DNA of 64,000 nt, from contig CAXXGR010000002.1 in NCBI GenBank assembly GCA_963678775.2, positions 248,001 through 312,000 on the forward strand, given 5' to 3'. The translations under genes and the position numbers were made by a program. Numbering within the stretch: the first letter of the stretch is position 1; each line of letters starts with the position of its first letter. The notes beneath the pieces are model-generated. The model did no database searches. It had not been told where the DNA came from and saw nothing but the letters and a program-made list of their open reading frames with translations. Shown here piece after piece: positions 55,307 through 63,507 of this stretch. This DNA comes from JBFHIJ01 sp963678775. Lineage in GTDB: Bacteria > Bacteroidota > Ignavibacteria > Kapaibacteriales > UBA2268.

Positions 55307-56128
55307 TTACACTTCAAGTTGCTCATATATAGACTTAATAAATTTAGGCAGGATGAAAGGTTCTATTTTTTCTGCCTGACCTGTCTCATTGTCTATTATT
55401 ACATTGACACCACAGATTTTTGTATCTTTTTCTGCGAGTTTGTATTTATGTGCTACCTGGAAGCGAAATCGTTTATATGCAATTTCTTTATCCATTCCGA
55501 CCACAGAATCATACGGCCCTGTCATGCCTACGTCAGTAATGTAAGCAGTCCCGTTTGGCAGAATATTGGCGTCAGCGGTCTGTATGTGCGTGTGAGTGCC
55601 ACAAAGTGCAGAGACTCTACCATCCAAATGCCATCCCATCGCCATCTTTTCAGCAGTCGCGTCAGCATGAAAGTCTACAAACACATTTTTTGTTTGTTCA
55701 CTGATAGACTTCAGAGCGCTGTCGGCAGCACGGAAAGGACAATCTATCGAATTCATAAATGTTCTGCCCTGTAACTGGAGCACAGCCAGTTTCTTACCGT
55801 TTTTCTCAACAAAGGTGTATCCCCTGCCTACATTTCCGGGAGGATAGTTAAGCGGACGGAGCACGTTGTTATTAGAAGAAAGTAGTGGCTTGCCACCCCA
55901 GTTATCCCAGACATGATTGCCTGTAGTCAAAACATCAGCACCAAGACCAAAAAATATTTCTGCTTCCGTCTTGGTCAATCCTTTGCCGCCTGCAGAGTTT
56001 TCGCCATTGATAATAATAAAATCAGGTTTATATTTTTCTCTCAGTTGAGGTAGCATTTCTTTGCATGAGTTAATGCCCGGATCTCCCACGACATCACCAA
56101 TAAACAGGATACTAATTTTTTCGGACAT
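55307..56128 (-). CDS. ymdB: YmdB-family metallophosphoesterase
   Basis: This 273-aa protein matches the YmdB/TIGR00282 family throughout: FIGDVVGDPG at residues 9-18, NGENSAGGKGLT at 40-51, TTGNHVWDN at 67-75, NYPPGNVGRGY, VDFHADATAEK, HTHIQTAD and DVGMTGPYDSVVG. These supply the binuclear metal site. B. subtilis YmdB is a 2',3'-cyclic nucleotide phosphodiesterase that affects biofilm and motility and lies next to rny. Here rny is 7.6 kb away in the opposite orientation with the cassette island between, suggesting insertion into an rny/ymdB neighbourhood. The last residues form a short variable tail. Confidence 0.93.
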   Translation of the reverse strand: MSEKISILFIGDVVGDPGINSCKEMLPQLREKYKPDFIIINGENSAGGKGLTKTEAEIFFGLGADVLTTGNHVWDNWGGKPLLSSNNNVLRPLNYPPGNVGRGYTFVEKNGKKLAVLQLQGRTFMNSIDCPFRAADSALKSISEQTKNVFVDFHADATAEKMAMGWHLDGRVSALCGTHTHIQTADANILPNGTAYITDVGMTGPYDSVVGMDKEIAYKRFRFQVAHKYKLAEKDTKICGVNVIIDNETGQAEKIEPFILPKFIKSIYEQLEV

Positions 56129-56217
56129 TTTTTTTCCAATATCTATTTAGAATACAATGCAATTTACTAAATTAGGAAACGTTCTGAAACCTTATTCAAT
56201 AATTTTTGTTAAAGAAT

Positions 56218-56763
56218 ATGAAAATATATACTAAAACCGGAGACGCAGGCGAGACAAGCTTATTTAACGGAAGCCGCGTAAAAAAGCATAATAGTCGAGT
56301 AAATCTTTATGGCACGGTCGATGAGCTAAATTCTATAATTGGAATAGCAATATCTTTTTGTGGGCATGAAGAGTTTACAAGCCTATTGCAAAAGCTCAGT
56401 CTTAACTTGTTTAATTTGGGGTCGGACCTTGCTACTCCATTAGATCCAAAACCTAAATTTGAAGTGCCTCGAATCGGACAGTCCAATATTGATGAGTTGG
56501 AACAGCTAATTGATAAATTTGATGTAGAACTGCCAAAATTGAAATATTTTATATTGCCGGGTGGCTCTCATTCTGCTTCATTTCTGCATCAGGCAAGAAC
56601 TGTTTGCCGCAGAGCGGAAAGGTTAGCTACGGAGCTGTCGGAAGTTGAATCTTTGGGAGAGTACGTAGTTAAATATCTAAACCGTCTATCAGATTTCCTA
56701 TTTGTAGCTGCAAGATATGCAAACAAAGTGGACGGCAGAGAAGATATTATGTGGAAGCCATAA
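56218..56763 (+). CDS. PduO-type ATP:cob(I)alamin adenosyltransferase
   Basis: This 181-aa enzyme adds the 5'-deoxyadenosyl group of ATP to cob(I)alamin, making coenzyme B12. Diagnostic sequences are the N-terminal KIYTKTGDAGETSLFNG (ATP loop), NLYGTVDELNSIIG, LPGGSHSASFLHQARTVCRRAER and FLNRLSD-like YLNRLSDFLFVAARYAN. Length is standard. I start at ATG 56218 (family N-terminus) rather than a TTG four codons upstream. It stands alone, divergent from ymdB, and shows that the cell uses B12-dependent enzymes. Confidence 0.95.
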   Translation: MKIYTKTGDAGETSLFNGSRVKKHNSRVNLYGTVDELNSIIGIAISFCGHEEFTSLLQKLSLNLFNLGSDLATPLDPKPKFEVPRIGQSNIDELEQLIDKFDVELPKLKYFILPGGSHSASFLHQARTVCRRAERLATELSEVESLGEYVVKYLNRLSDFLFVAARYANKVDGREDIMWKP

Positions 56764-57527
56764 AGAAAAGATGTTTCTATGTGATACATCTTTCTAATCA
56801 GGCTTGACGAGTCACAGCTTCTATATGATACTTCAGTCTATATAAAGCATTCAACTAAAAGCTGCTTATAAATTAGGCAGCTTTAGTTTATTTTAGAGAT
56901 GCTTTAAGCTTATCTATATCTTCCGTAAATTATTTTTTTAGCTTCTGATTCTAATAGAAAATTACCGGCATAGTCAAGAACTGCCAAGCCTGACTGCTGT
57001 TATACTCCAAGCGCATTAGCTAGATTGTTTTGAGAATGGTTGCATTTATAGCTTGAATTTGGCATTATTTTGCTCTTTGAGAAATACTATATCGAGACCA
57101 TGGACTACTCAAGCAACATCAAATGAAACCAACTCCTAGTAGTTCTCTTTAGCGATTTATCTGAAATTGTCTAACATATAGCAAATTTCCTCTACGGGGT
57201 GCTAAAATCCGATAAGTCGCAAAGCATTGCAGCTCTACGTAATAAAGACTCTTTTCCTACTATTCATAGACTTCTCAAACAAAATTGCTGTGAAAAGAAT
57301 ACAAATGCGAATTCTCCAGGACATACTCAGGCACATCAACATTCATAAATGACTTTTAAAATAAGAACTTAAGCCTGTGCGTATATAGTTATAGGTTCTG
57401 AATAGACTTAAAAATCTCCAATCTTTGTTAAAAATAAACATTTATTTGCCCACTTCTTTACATTATATTTGTAATATTGCATAGAAGGCGGTTTTGTATT
57501 TTATCACCTTTACTCTCGGAGTCTCAA
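56764..57527. other. Gene-poor region with decayed coding traces
   Basis: This is 764 bases without an intact gene. After two hairpins near the left end, the minus strand around 56900-57050 reads like a decayed protein end (ANALGV, GLAVLDYAGNFLLESEAKKI) broken by stops and a frameshift. Around 57180-57250 another protein-like minus-strand fragment (ESLLRRAAMLCDLSDFSTP) also ends in stops. I cannot name the parents. These look like remnants of lost or inserted genes. Confidence 0.4.
56856..56895 (+). terminator. Probable terminator downstream of the adenosyltransferase gene
   Basis: AAAGCTGC / GCAGCTTT with an 11-nt loop is followed by AGTTTATTTT. A weaker AAAGATGT / ACATCTTT hairpin at 56767-56793 lies nearer the stop codon but lacks a T tract. 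Confidence 0.65.
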
Positions 57528-57821
57528 ATGCCTATACCTACTCTCTTAACTGAGATTGAAATAGATGAAAAATTGGACGCCCTTCCACTTTGGAAAAGGC
57601 ACGATAAAAACATAGTCAGAGAATTGGTCTCTGTTAATTTTGCAGATGCTGTCGGCAAAATAAATGCTATCGCGGTGCTGGCAGAAACTGCTGACCACCA
57701 CCCTGACTTATTACTCTACGGATGGAATAAAATTCGCGTTTCTCTTTCTACTCATGACGCAGGCGGGCTCAGCGAAAAAGATTTCGACTTAGCGGAAAAA
57801 ATCGAAGAAATTGCTTACTAA
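57528..57821 (+). CDS. Pterin-4a-carbinolamine dehydratase
   Basis: This 97-aa protein shows the PCD signature ETADHHPDLLLYGWNKIRVSL and THDAGGLSEKDFDLA, with the catalytic His-His pair. It dehydrates 4a-hydroxytetrahydropterin formed by aromatic amino-acid hydroxylases; many bacterial copies lack such a partner and may protect folate or molybdopterin chemistry. No hydroxylase gene is nearby. GGAG at 57518-57521 sits six bases before the ATG at 57528, ruling out the longer frame from 57477. It precedes eno by 33 bases and is probably co-transcribed with it. Confidence 0.93.
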   Translation: MPIPTLLTEIEIDEKLDALPLWKRHDKNIVRELVSVNFADAVGKINAIAVLAETADHHPDLLLYGWNKIRVSLSTHDAGGLSEKDFDLAEKIEEIAY

Positions 57822-57854
57822 TATTTTTTACAATTATATATAGGACCTTATAAT

Positions 57855-59138
57855 ATGAGTTCTCTTATTTTAGATATTCACGGTCGTGAGATTTTAGACT
57901 CTCGTGGCAATCCTACTGTTGAAGTTGACGTAATTTTAGAAGATGGTTCTTTCGGTCGTGCTGCAGTGCCATCAGGTGCATCTACAGGCGAACACGAAGC
58001 TCACGAATTGCGCGACGGCGACGAAAACAGATACATGGGTAAAGGTACTTTGAAAGCTGTTGAATTCATCAATAATGAAATTGCTGACGCTTTGGAAGGT
58101 ATGGATGCTGCTGAGCAAAATCAAATCGATAGAATTTTGATTCAAATGGACGGCACTAAAAACAAATCCCGCTTAGGTGCTAATGCTATGCTTGGGGTTT
58201 CTTTAGCTGTAGCAAAAGCTGCTGCTGAATACCATGGCATGCCTCTTTACAAATATTTAGGCGGCGTAAGAGCTCACGTTCTTCCTACTCCAATGATGAA
58301 CATCCTAAACGGCGGTAAACACGCTGACAACACTGTAGACATCCAGGAATTTATGATTATTCCTCACGGTGCGCCTACTTTTGCTGAATGCTTGCGCATG
58401 GGTACTGAAGTATTCCACGCATTGAAAAAAGTATTAAAAGGCAAAGGATATAACACTTCTGTTGGTGACGAAGGCGGATTCGCTCCTTCATTGAAATCAA
58501 ACGAAGAAGCTTTTGACTTGATCCTTGAAGCAATCGAAGCTGCAGGTTATGTACCAAAAGAAGAAGTTTCTTTAGCTATTGATGTTGCATCTTCTGAAAT
58601 GTTCGAAGACGGCAAATACAAAATGTTTAAATCTACAGGCAAAACTTTCACTTCTGATGAAATGGTAGAATGGTACACTTCTTTAGTAGAAAAATATCCT
58701 ATCCTTTCAATTGAAGACGGTCTTGATGAAAATGACTGGGAAGGCTGGAAAAAACTTACAGACAAAATCGGCGATAAAGTACAGTTAGTTGGTGACGATT
58801 TATTCGTAACTAACCCTGAATTTTTAGCTCGCGGTATCAAAGAAAACATTGCTAACTCTATTCTTATCAAAGTTAACCAAATCGGTACTTTGTCAGAAAC
58901 ATTAGAAGCAATCAAATTAGCTCAGGACAACGGTTACACAACTGTTATCTCTCACCGCTCAGGCGAAACAGAAGACAGCACTATCGCTGATATCGCAGTA
59001 GCAACTAACTCAGGTCAAATCAAAACAGGTGCACCAAGCCGCTCTGACCGTGTTGCAAAATACAATCAGCTAATCAGAATCGAAGAAATGCTTGAAATGG
59101 ACGCAAAATTTTCCGGCTCTTGCCCATTCAAATTTTAA
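57855..59138 (+). CDS. eno: Enolase
   Basis: This 427-aa glycolytic enzyme converts 2-phosphoglycerate to phosphoenolpyruvate in the cytoplasm. It starts ILDIHGREILDSRGNPTVEVDV and includes VPSGASTGEHEA, the metal ligands in LAIDVASSEMF, IEDGLDENDW and VGDDLFVTN, and the signature ILIKVNQIGTLSETL followed by SHRSGETEDSTIADIAVA. Length is standard and all landmarks are intact. Codon use is cleaner and more GC-rich than its neighbours, consistent with high expression. A strong terminator follows. Confidence 0.98.
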   Translation: MSSLILDIHGREILDSRGNPTVEVDVILEDGSFGRAAVPSGASTGEHEAHELRDGDENRYMGKGTLKAVEFINNEIADALEGMDAAEQNQIDRILIQMDGTKNKSRLGANAMLGVSLAVAKAAAEYHGMPLYKYLGGVRAHVLPTPMMNILNGGKHADNTVDIQEFMIIPHGAPTFAECLRMGTEVFHALKKVLKGKGYNTSVGDEGGFAPSLKSNEEAFDLILEAIEAAGYVPKEEVSLAIDVASSEMFEDGKYKMFKSTGKTFTSDEMVEWYTSLVEKYPILSIEDGLDENDWEGWKKLTDKIGDKVQLVGDDLFVTNPEFLARGIKENIANSILIKVNQIGTLSETLEAIKLAQDNGYTTVISHRSGETEDSTIADIAVATNSGQIKTGAPSRSDRVAKYNQLIRIEEMLEMDAKFSGSCPFKF

Positions 59139-59164
59139 GTTTATTTCTGTAATATAGAATATAT

Positions 59165-59198
59165 AAAAAGAGCAGATCGAAAGATTTGCTCTTTTTTT
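59165..59198 (+). terminator. Intrinsic terminator of eno
   Basis: AAAGAGCAGATC / GATTTGCTCTTT (one G-T pair) around a GAAA tetraloop is followed by a run of T residues, 26 bases after the stop. Confidence 0.93.
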
Positions 59199-59236
59199 GT
59201 AGCTAATTTTACAGTTATGTTCTTAAATCAGTATTA

Positions 59237-60391
59237 CTACTTCTTTTTAAATATAGGTTTCGTTCCTATCTTAGGTTTCTGATATTCAGGTTCGTCATAA
59301 ATATCTCTCAATAATTTTTCTACTTCAGTATCGTATCGATTATCTTCTCGCATATCAATATACATTCTTCCTTTTAAAGATTCTGGGATTGACTCGATAT
59401 CATCACCTAATCTTAACAAAGGTATAAATTTTGTAGTTTTAATTGAGTCAGCCAAAAATGAAGCTGAGATAATGGAATATTCGTACCCAACTCCACCCTC
59501 TAAGTTTTCAGTTTTTTTCTTATAATTAGGAGTCATTACACAAATTACTCTTTCTGATTGAGAAATAGATTGTTCCATAAAATTTGGTAGCATTGTACCA
59601 TATTTATCTAACTCCCATCTATCAAGTATAACATTTATCCCATTTTCCATTAGTTTTGTGGCGAACTTTAAAACCCATTCTTTATGTTTAGAATCGTCCC
59701 AAGAATATGATATAAATACTTTTGGGCGACTATCAGTATTGACATCTTCTTCATTCTGTTTCCTGGTAAGCAATTTAGTTGTTTCAGCATTTTTACTACC
59801 TTTATGCAAAGAAGAGTCATTTTGTTCAATGTAGATTTGTAGTTTAGCATAAAGCTCAAACCTTTGTTCTTCAGAGAGTGCGTCGATCAATTCCTTGTAA
59901 TAATGGAATCTTGAAGTGGATTTACCCTCATTTTTTCTAACTTCTATATAATCGCCATAAGTTCCAGGAATAGTATCGCAAATTTGTAAAATAACATCAT
60001 AAAATTTTGGCCCACCTAGATAATAAGGAGCACTATCTTCCTTGCCTATCACAGCCCATAGATTTTTAAAAGTTTCTTCCCAATCAGTATCTTTATTACT
60101 AGGCACTATCCAAGGCTTGTTTAACATATCTTGTGTTTTTTCATCATCATATATGTAATCAAATCCTTTCTTAGTTAATCGAAATAATTTAGATCGAGTA
60201 TTCTCATATGTGCAATAACCAGTATAAATCAATCCATTTAAGACTGTATCAAACACTTCTTGTTCCTTAGGATTTAGATGATTTAAAACGCTAAATCGGA
60301 TAGTTTTCCACAAAACTATTTCCCCCTCTTTGCATTTTGTGTCACGAAATTTATCAAAAATCAACTCTGCTAATTCTCTTTCTGTTTTCAT
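59237..60391 (-). CDS. wHTH-linker-SEFIR/TIR-like protein, candidate defence gene
   Basis: This 384-aa protein has three parts. Residues 1-85 look like a winged helix (LFRLTKKGFDYIYDD at the wing). Residues about 105-190 form a helical module (FYDVILQ, TYGDYIE, KSTSRFHYYKELI, RFELYAKLQIYIE) I cannot name. Residues about 222-365 form a SEFIR/TIR-like domain: RPKVFISYSWDD, HKEWVLKFATKL, NVILDRWELDKYG, FMEQSISQSERVICVMTPNY, GGVGYEYSII (Glu304) and KFIPLL. Bacterial TIR/SEFIR proteins often signal or deplete NAD in antiphage defence. It appears to be a single gene, flanked by enolase and a TonB operon, with no phage-defence neighbours. Defence is inferred from the domain only. Confidence 0.8.
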   Translation of the reverse strand: MKTERELAELIFDKFRDTKCKEGEIVLWKTIRFSVLNHLNPKEQEVFDTVLNGLIYTGYCTYENTRSKLFRLTKKGFDYIYDDEKTQDMLNKPWIVPSNKDTDWEETFKNLWAVIGKEDSAPYYLGGPKFYDVILQICDTIPGTYGDYIEVRKNEGKSTSRFHYYKELIDALSEEQRFELYAKLQIYIEQNDSSLHKGSKNAETTKLLTRKQNEEDVNTDSRPKVFISYSWDDSKHKEWVLKFATKLMENGINVILDRWELDKYGTMLPNFMEQSISQSERVICVMTPNYKKKTENLEGGVGYEYSIISASFLADSIKTTKFIPLLRLGDDIESIPESLKGRMYIDMREDNRYDTEVEKLLRDIYDEPEYQKPKIGTKPIFKKK

Positions 60392-60522
60392 ATTGATTCA
60401 TTATGTTGCATTTTATAATATCTATTTGTAATATAACAATTATTTTTATAATTATTATACTTACTTATTACTGAATATTTCTTCTTACTTTCTATTCTTT
60501 TGGAGTACAAAAATATATTCCA

Positions 60523-60559
60523 CAAAAACAAAAAACCCGAGACATCTCTATCCCGGGCT
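60523..60559 (-). terminator. Terminator downstream of the TonB-dependent receptor gene
   Basis: The minus strand reads CCCGGGATAGAGATGTCTCGGG-like pairing (CCCG...CGGG with an inner AGA/TCT) followed by TTTTTTGTTTTTG, 134 bases after the receptor stop. Confidence 0.8.
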
Positions 60560-60602
60560 AAATTTCTAATATTTTCAATGTCAACTGAAGAGCAAATCGC
60601 TT

Positions 60603-60672
60603 TCCGGTTGTCGGAAACAATATCCTGGTAGGCTTAGCGGTTCAAATAGCTCCTTTTACCTTGCTAAGCCAA
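60603..60672 (-). other. Structured 3' region between the TonB receptor gene and its terminator
   Basis: Two perfect hairpins lie on the minus strand: GGCTTAGC / GCTAAGCC (60633-60672, 24-nt loop) and TTTCCG / CGGAAA (60603-60619, 5-nt loop). They precede the terminator at 60523-60559. They lie outside any coding frame. I match them to no riboswitch; a 3' UTR-derived small RNA or processing signal is possible. Confidence 0.4.
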
Positions 60673-60692
60673 TTTCAGATCTTTGCACAGCC

Positions 60693-62861
60693 TTAATACA
60701 CCTTATACTCCAAGCCCAAAATTACTTTCCTTGTAGGTGCTAAGTTGCCTACCATCTCTGTGTAGTAGTAATCAAAGAGATTTTTAGCAGCTAATTGTAT
60801 CGTCATCGGGAGTGCCGATTTTGTCAAGTCATAACTTAAGGATAAATCTACTACGTGCGTATTTACATAAGAAGCATAGTCATTTACCTGCTGACCTAAT
60901 ATTGCATCCAATGCTCCCGGCTTAGTCATGTATCTATAGTCAAGAGCCACAGTCACATTTTCAAATTTGCTGATGATGGAACTTTTACTCATCCATTTAT
61001 TGCGGTATTTCAGCTCTTCATCTGTATCTAAGTTTTTAGAATCTAAATAAGTAACTCCGGTGGTCAAGAGAAAATATTTATAGCCAAAACGCAATTCTGC
61101 TTCCGCTCCAAGTATTCTTGCTCGAGTGAGGTTTTTAAATATAATAGTAGTACCACCATCTGACTGAACAGTTGGCTCAATCAAGTCGTACATTTCATTA
61201 TCAAAAATAGAAAAGTCAATACCATAGAATACAGTACTGGATATAGATTTTTCATATTTCCCGCCAAACTCGAATGACCAGCTTTTTTCAGGTTTGAGTG
61301 TAGGGTTCGCCACTACTACAAATCCCTGGAAGTTAGCTGTTGCAAACTTTTCTCCAATCACAGCAGCACGAAATCCGCTGCCTGCTGAAAGCCTAAAGTC
61401 TATACCAAAAAGATTATAAGAAATACCTAACTTAGGAGAAATCTGCCAGTTGGTAGAAATAGAATCTGTGCTTTCGTGGTCTGTTCTAAGTCCAAAATTG
61501 ATAATCATATCCGGGAGTTTGTATTCTAACTGACTAAACAGAGAATATATCTTCTGATCATGCTCTCCATAAGTAAAGGAATTTACTTTGTTAAGTGTGA
61601 AAGATGTACCACCGGAAAGAAATAGATTATCCAAAATATAAGTATGCAGGTCAGCTTCGCCATAGTATGCAGTCGCATCAGACTCTCTGTAGTCTAAGTC
61701 ATCTTCACTCAGAGAGTTAAAGAAATGCGTATTTAGCATTGAGTTTTTTAGATTCAAAGTAAGGTCATTAAGTAGATAATTTCCGGATAGATAATAGCCT
61801 ATTTTCCGGCTGGTGAGCTTTACGTCTGTATTGGTAGCTGCTGGCGGTCGCGTAGCACTATCAAGACTATTCCAGTATACCCAGTCATCATTTTTGGATT
61901 CAGCACTATAGAATCTCATTTTAATCGCTCCCTGATTGTATCTGTATTGGAACGAAGGAGATATATTATAAGTTCTTTGTTCGTCGAACAATCGGTAGCT
62001 ATTATCCTTGAGGTACTCACCTGAAAGGCTAAAATCCAGATTATTAAGCAACTCTCTCTGAGCAAAGTATAGTTTAGTAAAACTCTCAAAGCGAGGATAA
62101 TCAGATATTTTCCATGTTTCATGCTTAGGCGAGGTATATAATCCTATTTGTTGGCTGATAGAAAGAGTATTTTCATATTTACTTTTAGTTTTCATATTGA
62201 TGATGCCGCCAAGAGCGCTCGTACCATAAAGTGCAGAGCCTGCTCCTTTGATGACTTCTACTGTCTCTATTTCCTGCATAGGTATAATATCAAACTTCAA
62301 GTCATTCAAGTCAGCAGAGAGCATTGGTATGCCATCTATCATGTAGCCAACACGAGAGCCTGTACCAAATGAAAAGCCGGATGAGCCTCGAATGCTAACC
62401 TGATCATCGGTAACTAACAATCCGGGAATAATATCTAAGGCAGCTGCCACATCTGAATTGGGTCTAATAGCAATATCTTCCTGAAATATGCTGGATATTG
62501 AAATTGGTATCTCCTGCATAGCACTGCCACTTTTTTTACCAAACACATCTATTGATTTGGTTCGCACAGTTTTGCTCGCGAGATGTATTTTCTTTGGTGT
62601 GTCCGTAGGATAATTCTCTATGGTTTTCTTCTCTTTGCCGATAGAAGAAACAATCAAAGTAAACGACTTCCCCTCTATATTTTCAATTTTAAAATAGCCG
62701 TTTGAGTTTTTAACGTATGTGCCTTTTTTAGTGCCGTCGATTATAACGGTGGCACCAATAACACCTCTGTTATCTGTATCAAGCACATATCCTTCTATTG
62801 TGCCGGCCGTCATAGTCGCTGCGTTTAAAATTAGAATGTATAAGTATATAATATATTTCAT
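60693..62861 (-). CDS. TonB-dependent outer membrane receptor
   Basis: This 722-aa protein has a signal peptide (to about residue 20), a carboxypeptidase-regulatory-like domain (IEGYVLDTDNRGVIGATVIIDGTKKG), a plug (LDIIPGLLVTDDQVSIRGSSGFSFG, VEVIKGAGSALYGTSALGGIINM) and a 22-strand barrel ending YKVY. It imports a scarce ligand through the outer membrane using TonB energy. The RGSSG and SALYGTSALGGIIN motifs fit siderophore/vitamin-type receptors (BtuB/FepA-like) rather than SusC. The ligand is not readable, and there is no cobalamin riboswitch upstream. The ATG at 62861 has AAGG in front and lies 7 bases after the lipoprotein gene, so the two form an operon. Confidence 0.9.
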   Translation of the reverse strand: MKYIIYLYILILNAATMTAGTIEGYVLDTDNRGVIGATVIIDGTKKGTYVKNSNGYFKIENIEGKSFTLIVSSIGKEKKTIENYPTDTPKKIHLASKTVRTKSIDVFGKKSGSAMQEIPISISSIFQEDIAIRPNSDVAAALDIIPGLLVTDDQVSIRGSSGFSFGTGSRVGYMIDGIPMLSADLNDLKFDIIPMQEIETVEVIKGAGSALYGTSALGGIINMKTKSKYENTLSISQQIGLYTSPKHETWKISDYPRFESFTKLYFAQRELLNNLDFSLSGEYLKDNSYRLFDEQRTYNISPSFQYRYNQGAIKMRFYSAESKNDDWVYWNSLDSATRPPAATNTDVKLTSRKIGYYLSGNYLLNDLTLNLKNSMLNTHFFNSLSEDDLDYRESDATAYYGEADLHTYILDNLFLSGGTSFTLNKVNSFTYGEHDQKIYSLFSQLEYKLPDMIINFGLRTDHESTDSISTNWQISPKLGISYNLFGIDFRLSAGSGFRAAVIGEKFATANFQGFVVVANPTLKPEKSWSFEFGGKYEKSISSTVFYGIDFSIFDNEMYDLIEPTVQSDGGTTIIFKNLTRARILGAEAELRFGYKYFLLTTGVTYLDSKNLDTDEELKYRNKWMSKSSIISKFENVTVALDYRYMTKPGALDAILGQQVNDYASYVNTHVVDLSLSYDLTKSALPMTIQLAAKNLFDYYYTEMVGNLAPTRKVILGLEYKVY

Positions 62862-62868
62862 GATAGCC

Positions 62869-63336
62869 TTAGAATGGTTGTTGTGGTAAATTATCAAAAT
62901 CAACTGTAAAATTTGCCTCTAAAGACTTGCCTTTCTCTACGTTCAAAATATGAGGAACCTCATCTTCTTGGTACACCCCAACAGATTTCCACTCGAGCAG
63001 TCCACCATAATTTTGGGCTACAGCCAAGTATTCGATTGTAAGTGGCGCATCTTCTATTGTGATGACATAGTCAACAGAATTAGTGAAGAAATCTAAAGTA
63101 TTATCTGTAAAAAGGATGTCACCACTAAAGAAAGCGGTCTGGAAGTCTTTCGGTGGAAAGTTCTTAATTCCTATAACCCGAAGGTCTTTAAGAGAGTCCA
63201 CTGAAGGCCATTGACCTTTGAAAGTGATAGTGCCATAGATAGTGCTTTTGTTTTCGGGGAAAGTAGCAAAATTTGGTTCTAAGCCTTCCCCACACGAACC
63301 CAGCAGTATCATTAGCAAGATAAATATATATTTCAT
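62869..63336 (-). CDS. Lipoprotein partner of the TonB receptor
   Basis: This 155-aa protein has a lipoprotein signal with lipobox LGSC (Cys15). The mature part is a small beta domain (STIYGTITFKGQWPSVDSLKDLRVIG, then YLAVAQNYGGLLEWKSVGVY) of unknown family, similar in style to carboxypeptidase-regulatory beta sandwiches. Eight bases or fewer separate it from the receptor gene, so it is very likely co-expressed and may help capture the same ligand at the cell surface. It is not SusD-like in size. Confidence 0.75.
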   Translation of the reverse strand: MKYIFILLMILLGSCGEGLEPNFATFPENKSTIYGTITFKGQWPSVDSLKDLRVIGIKNFPPKDFQTAFFSGDILFTDNTLDFFTNSVDYVITIEDAPLTIEYLAVAQNYGGLLEWKSVGVYQEDEVPHILNVEKGKSLEANFTVDFDNLPQQPF

Positions 63337-63507
63337 ATTACAAATTCTATATTAGTTTATAAATATTTTACATAATACGAATAAAACTAGAAAAGCTTTG
63401 AGAGGTATTAAAACATTAAAATATTGACTACTAAAATGTGTGGTATTTACATATAAATATGCTATCTTATAAGATGGATAATTACAAATAATATATATTA
63501 TCAAGCC

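Noticed and set aside
62862..63507. Cobalamin riboswitch ahead of the TonB receptor operon
   Set aside because: I looked for B12-box-like sequence upstream of the lipoprotein and receptor genes and saw none, so the receptor's ligand is left open.
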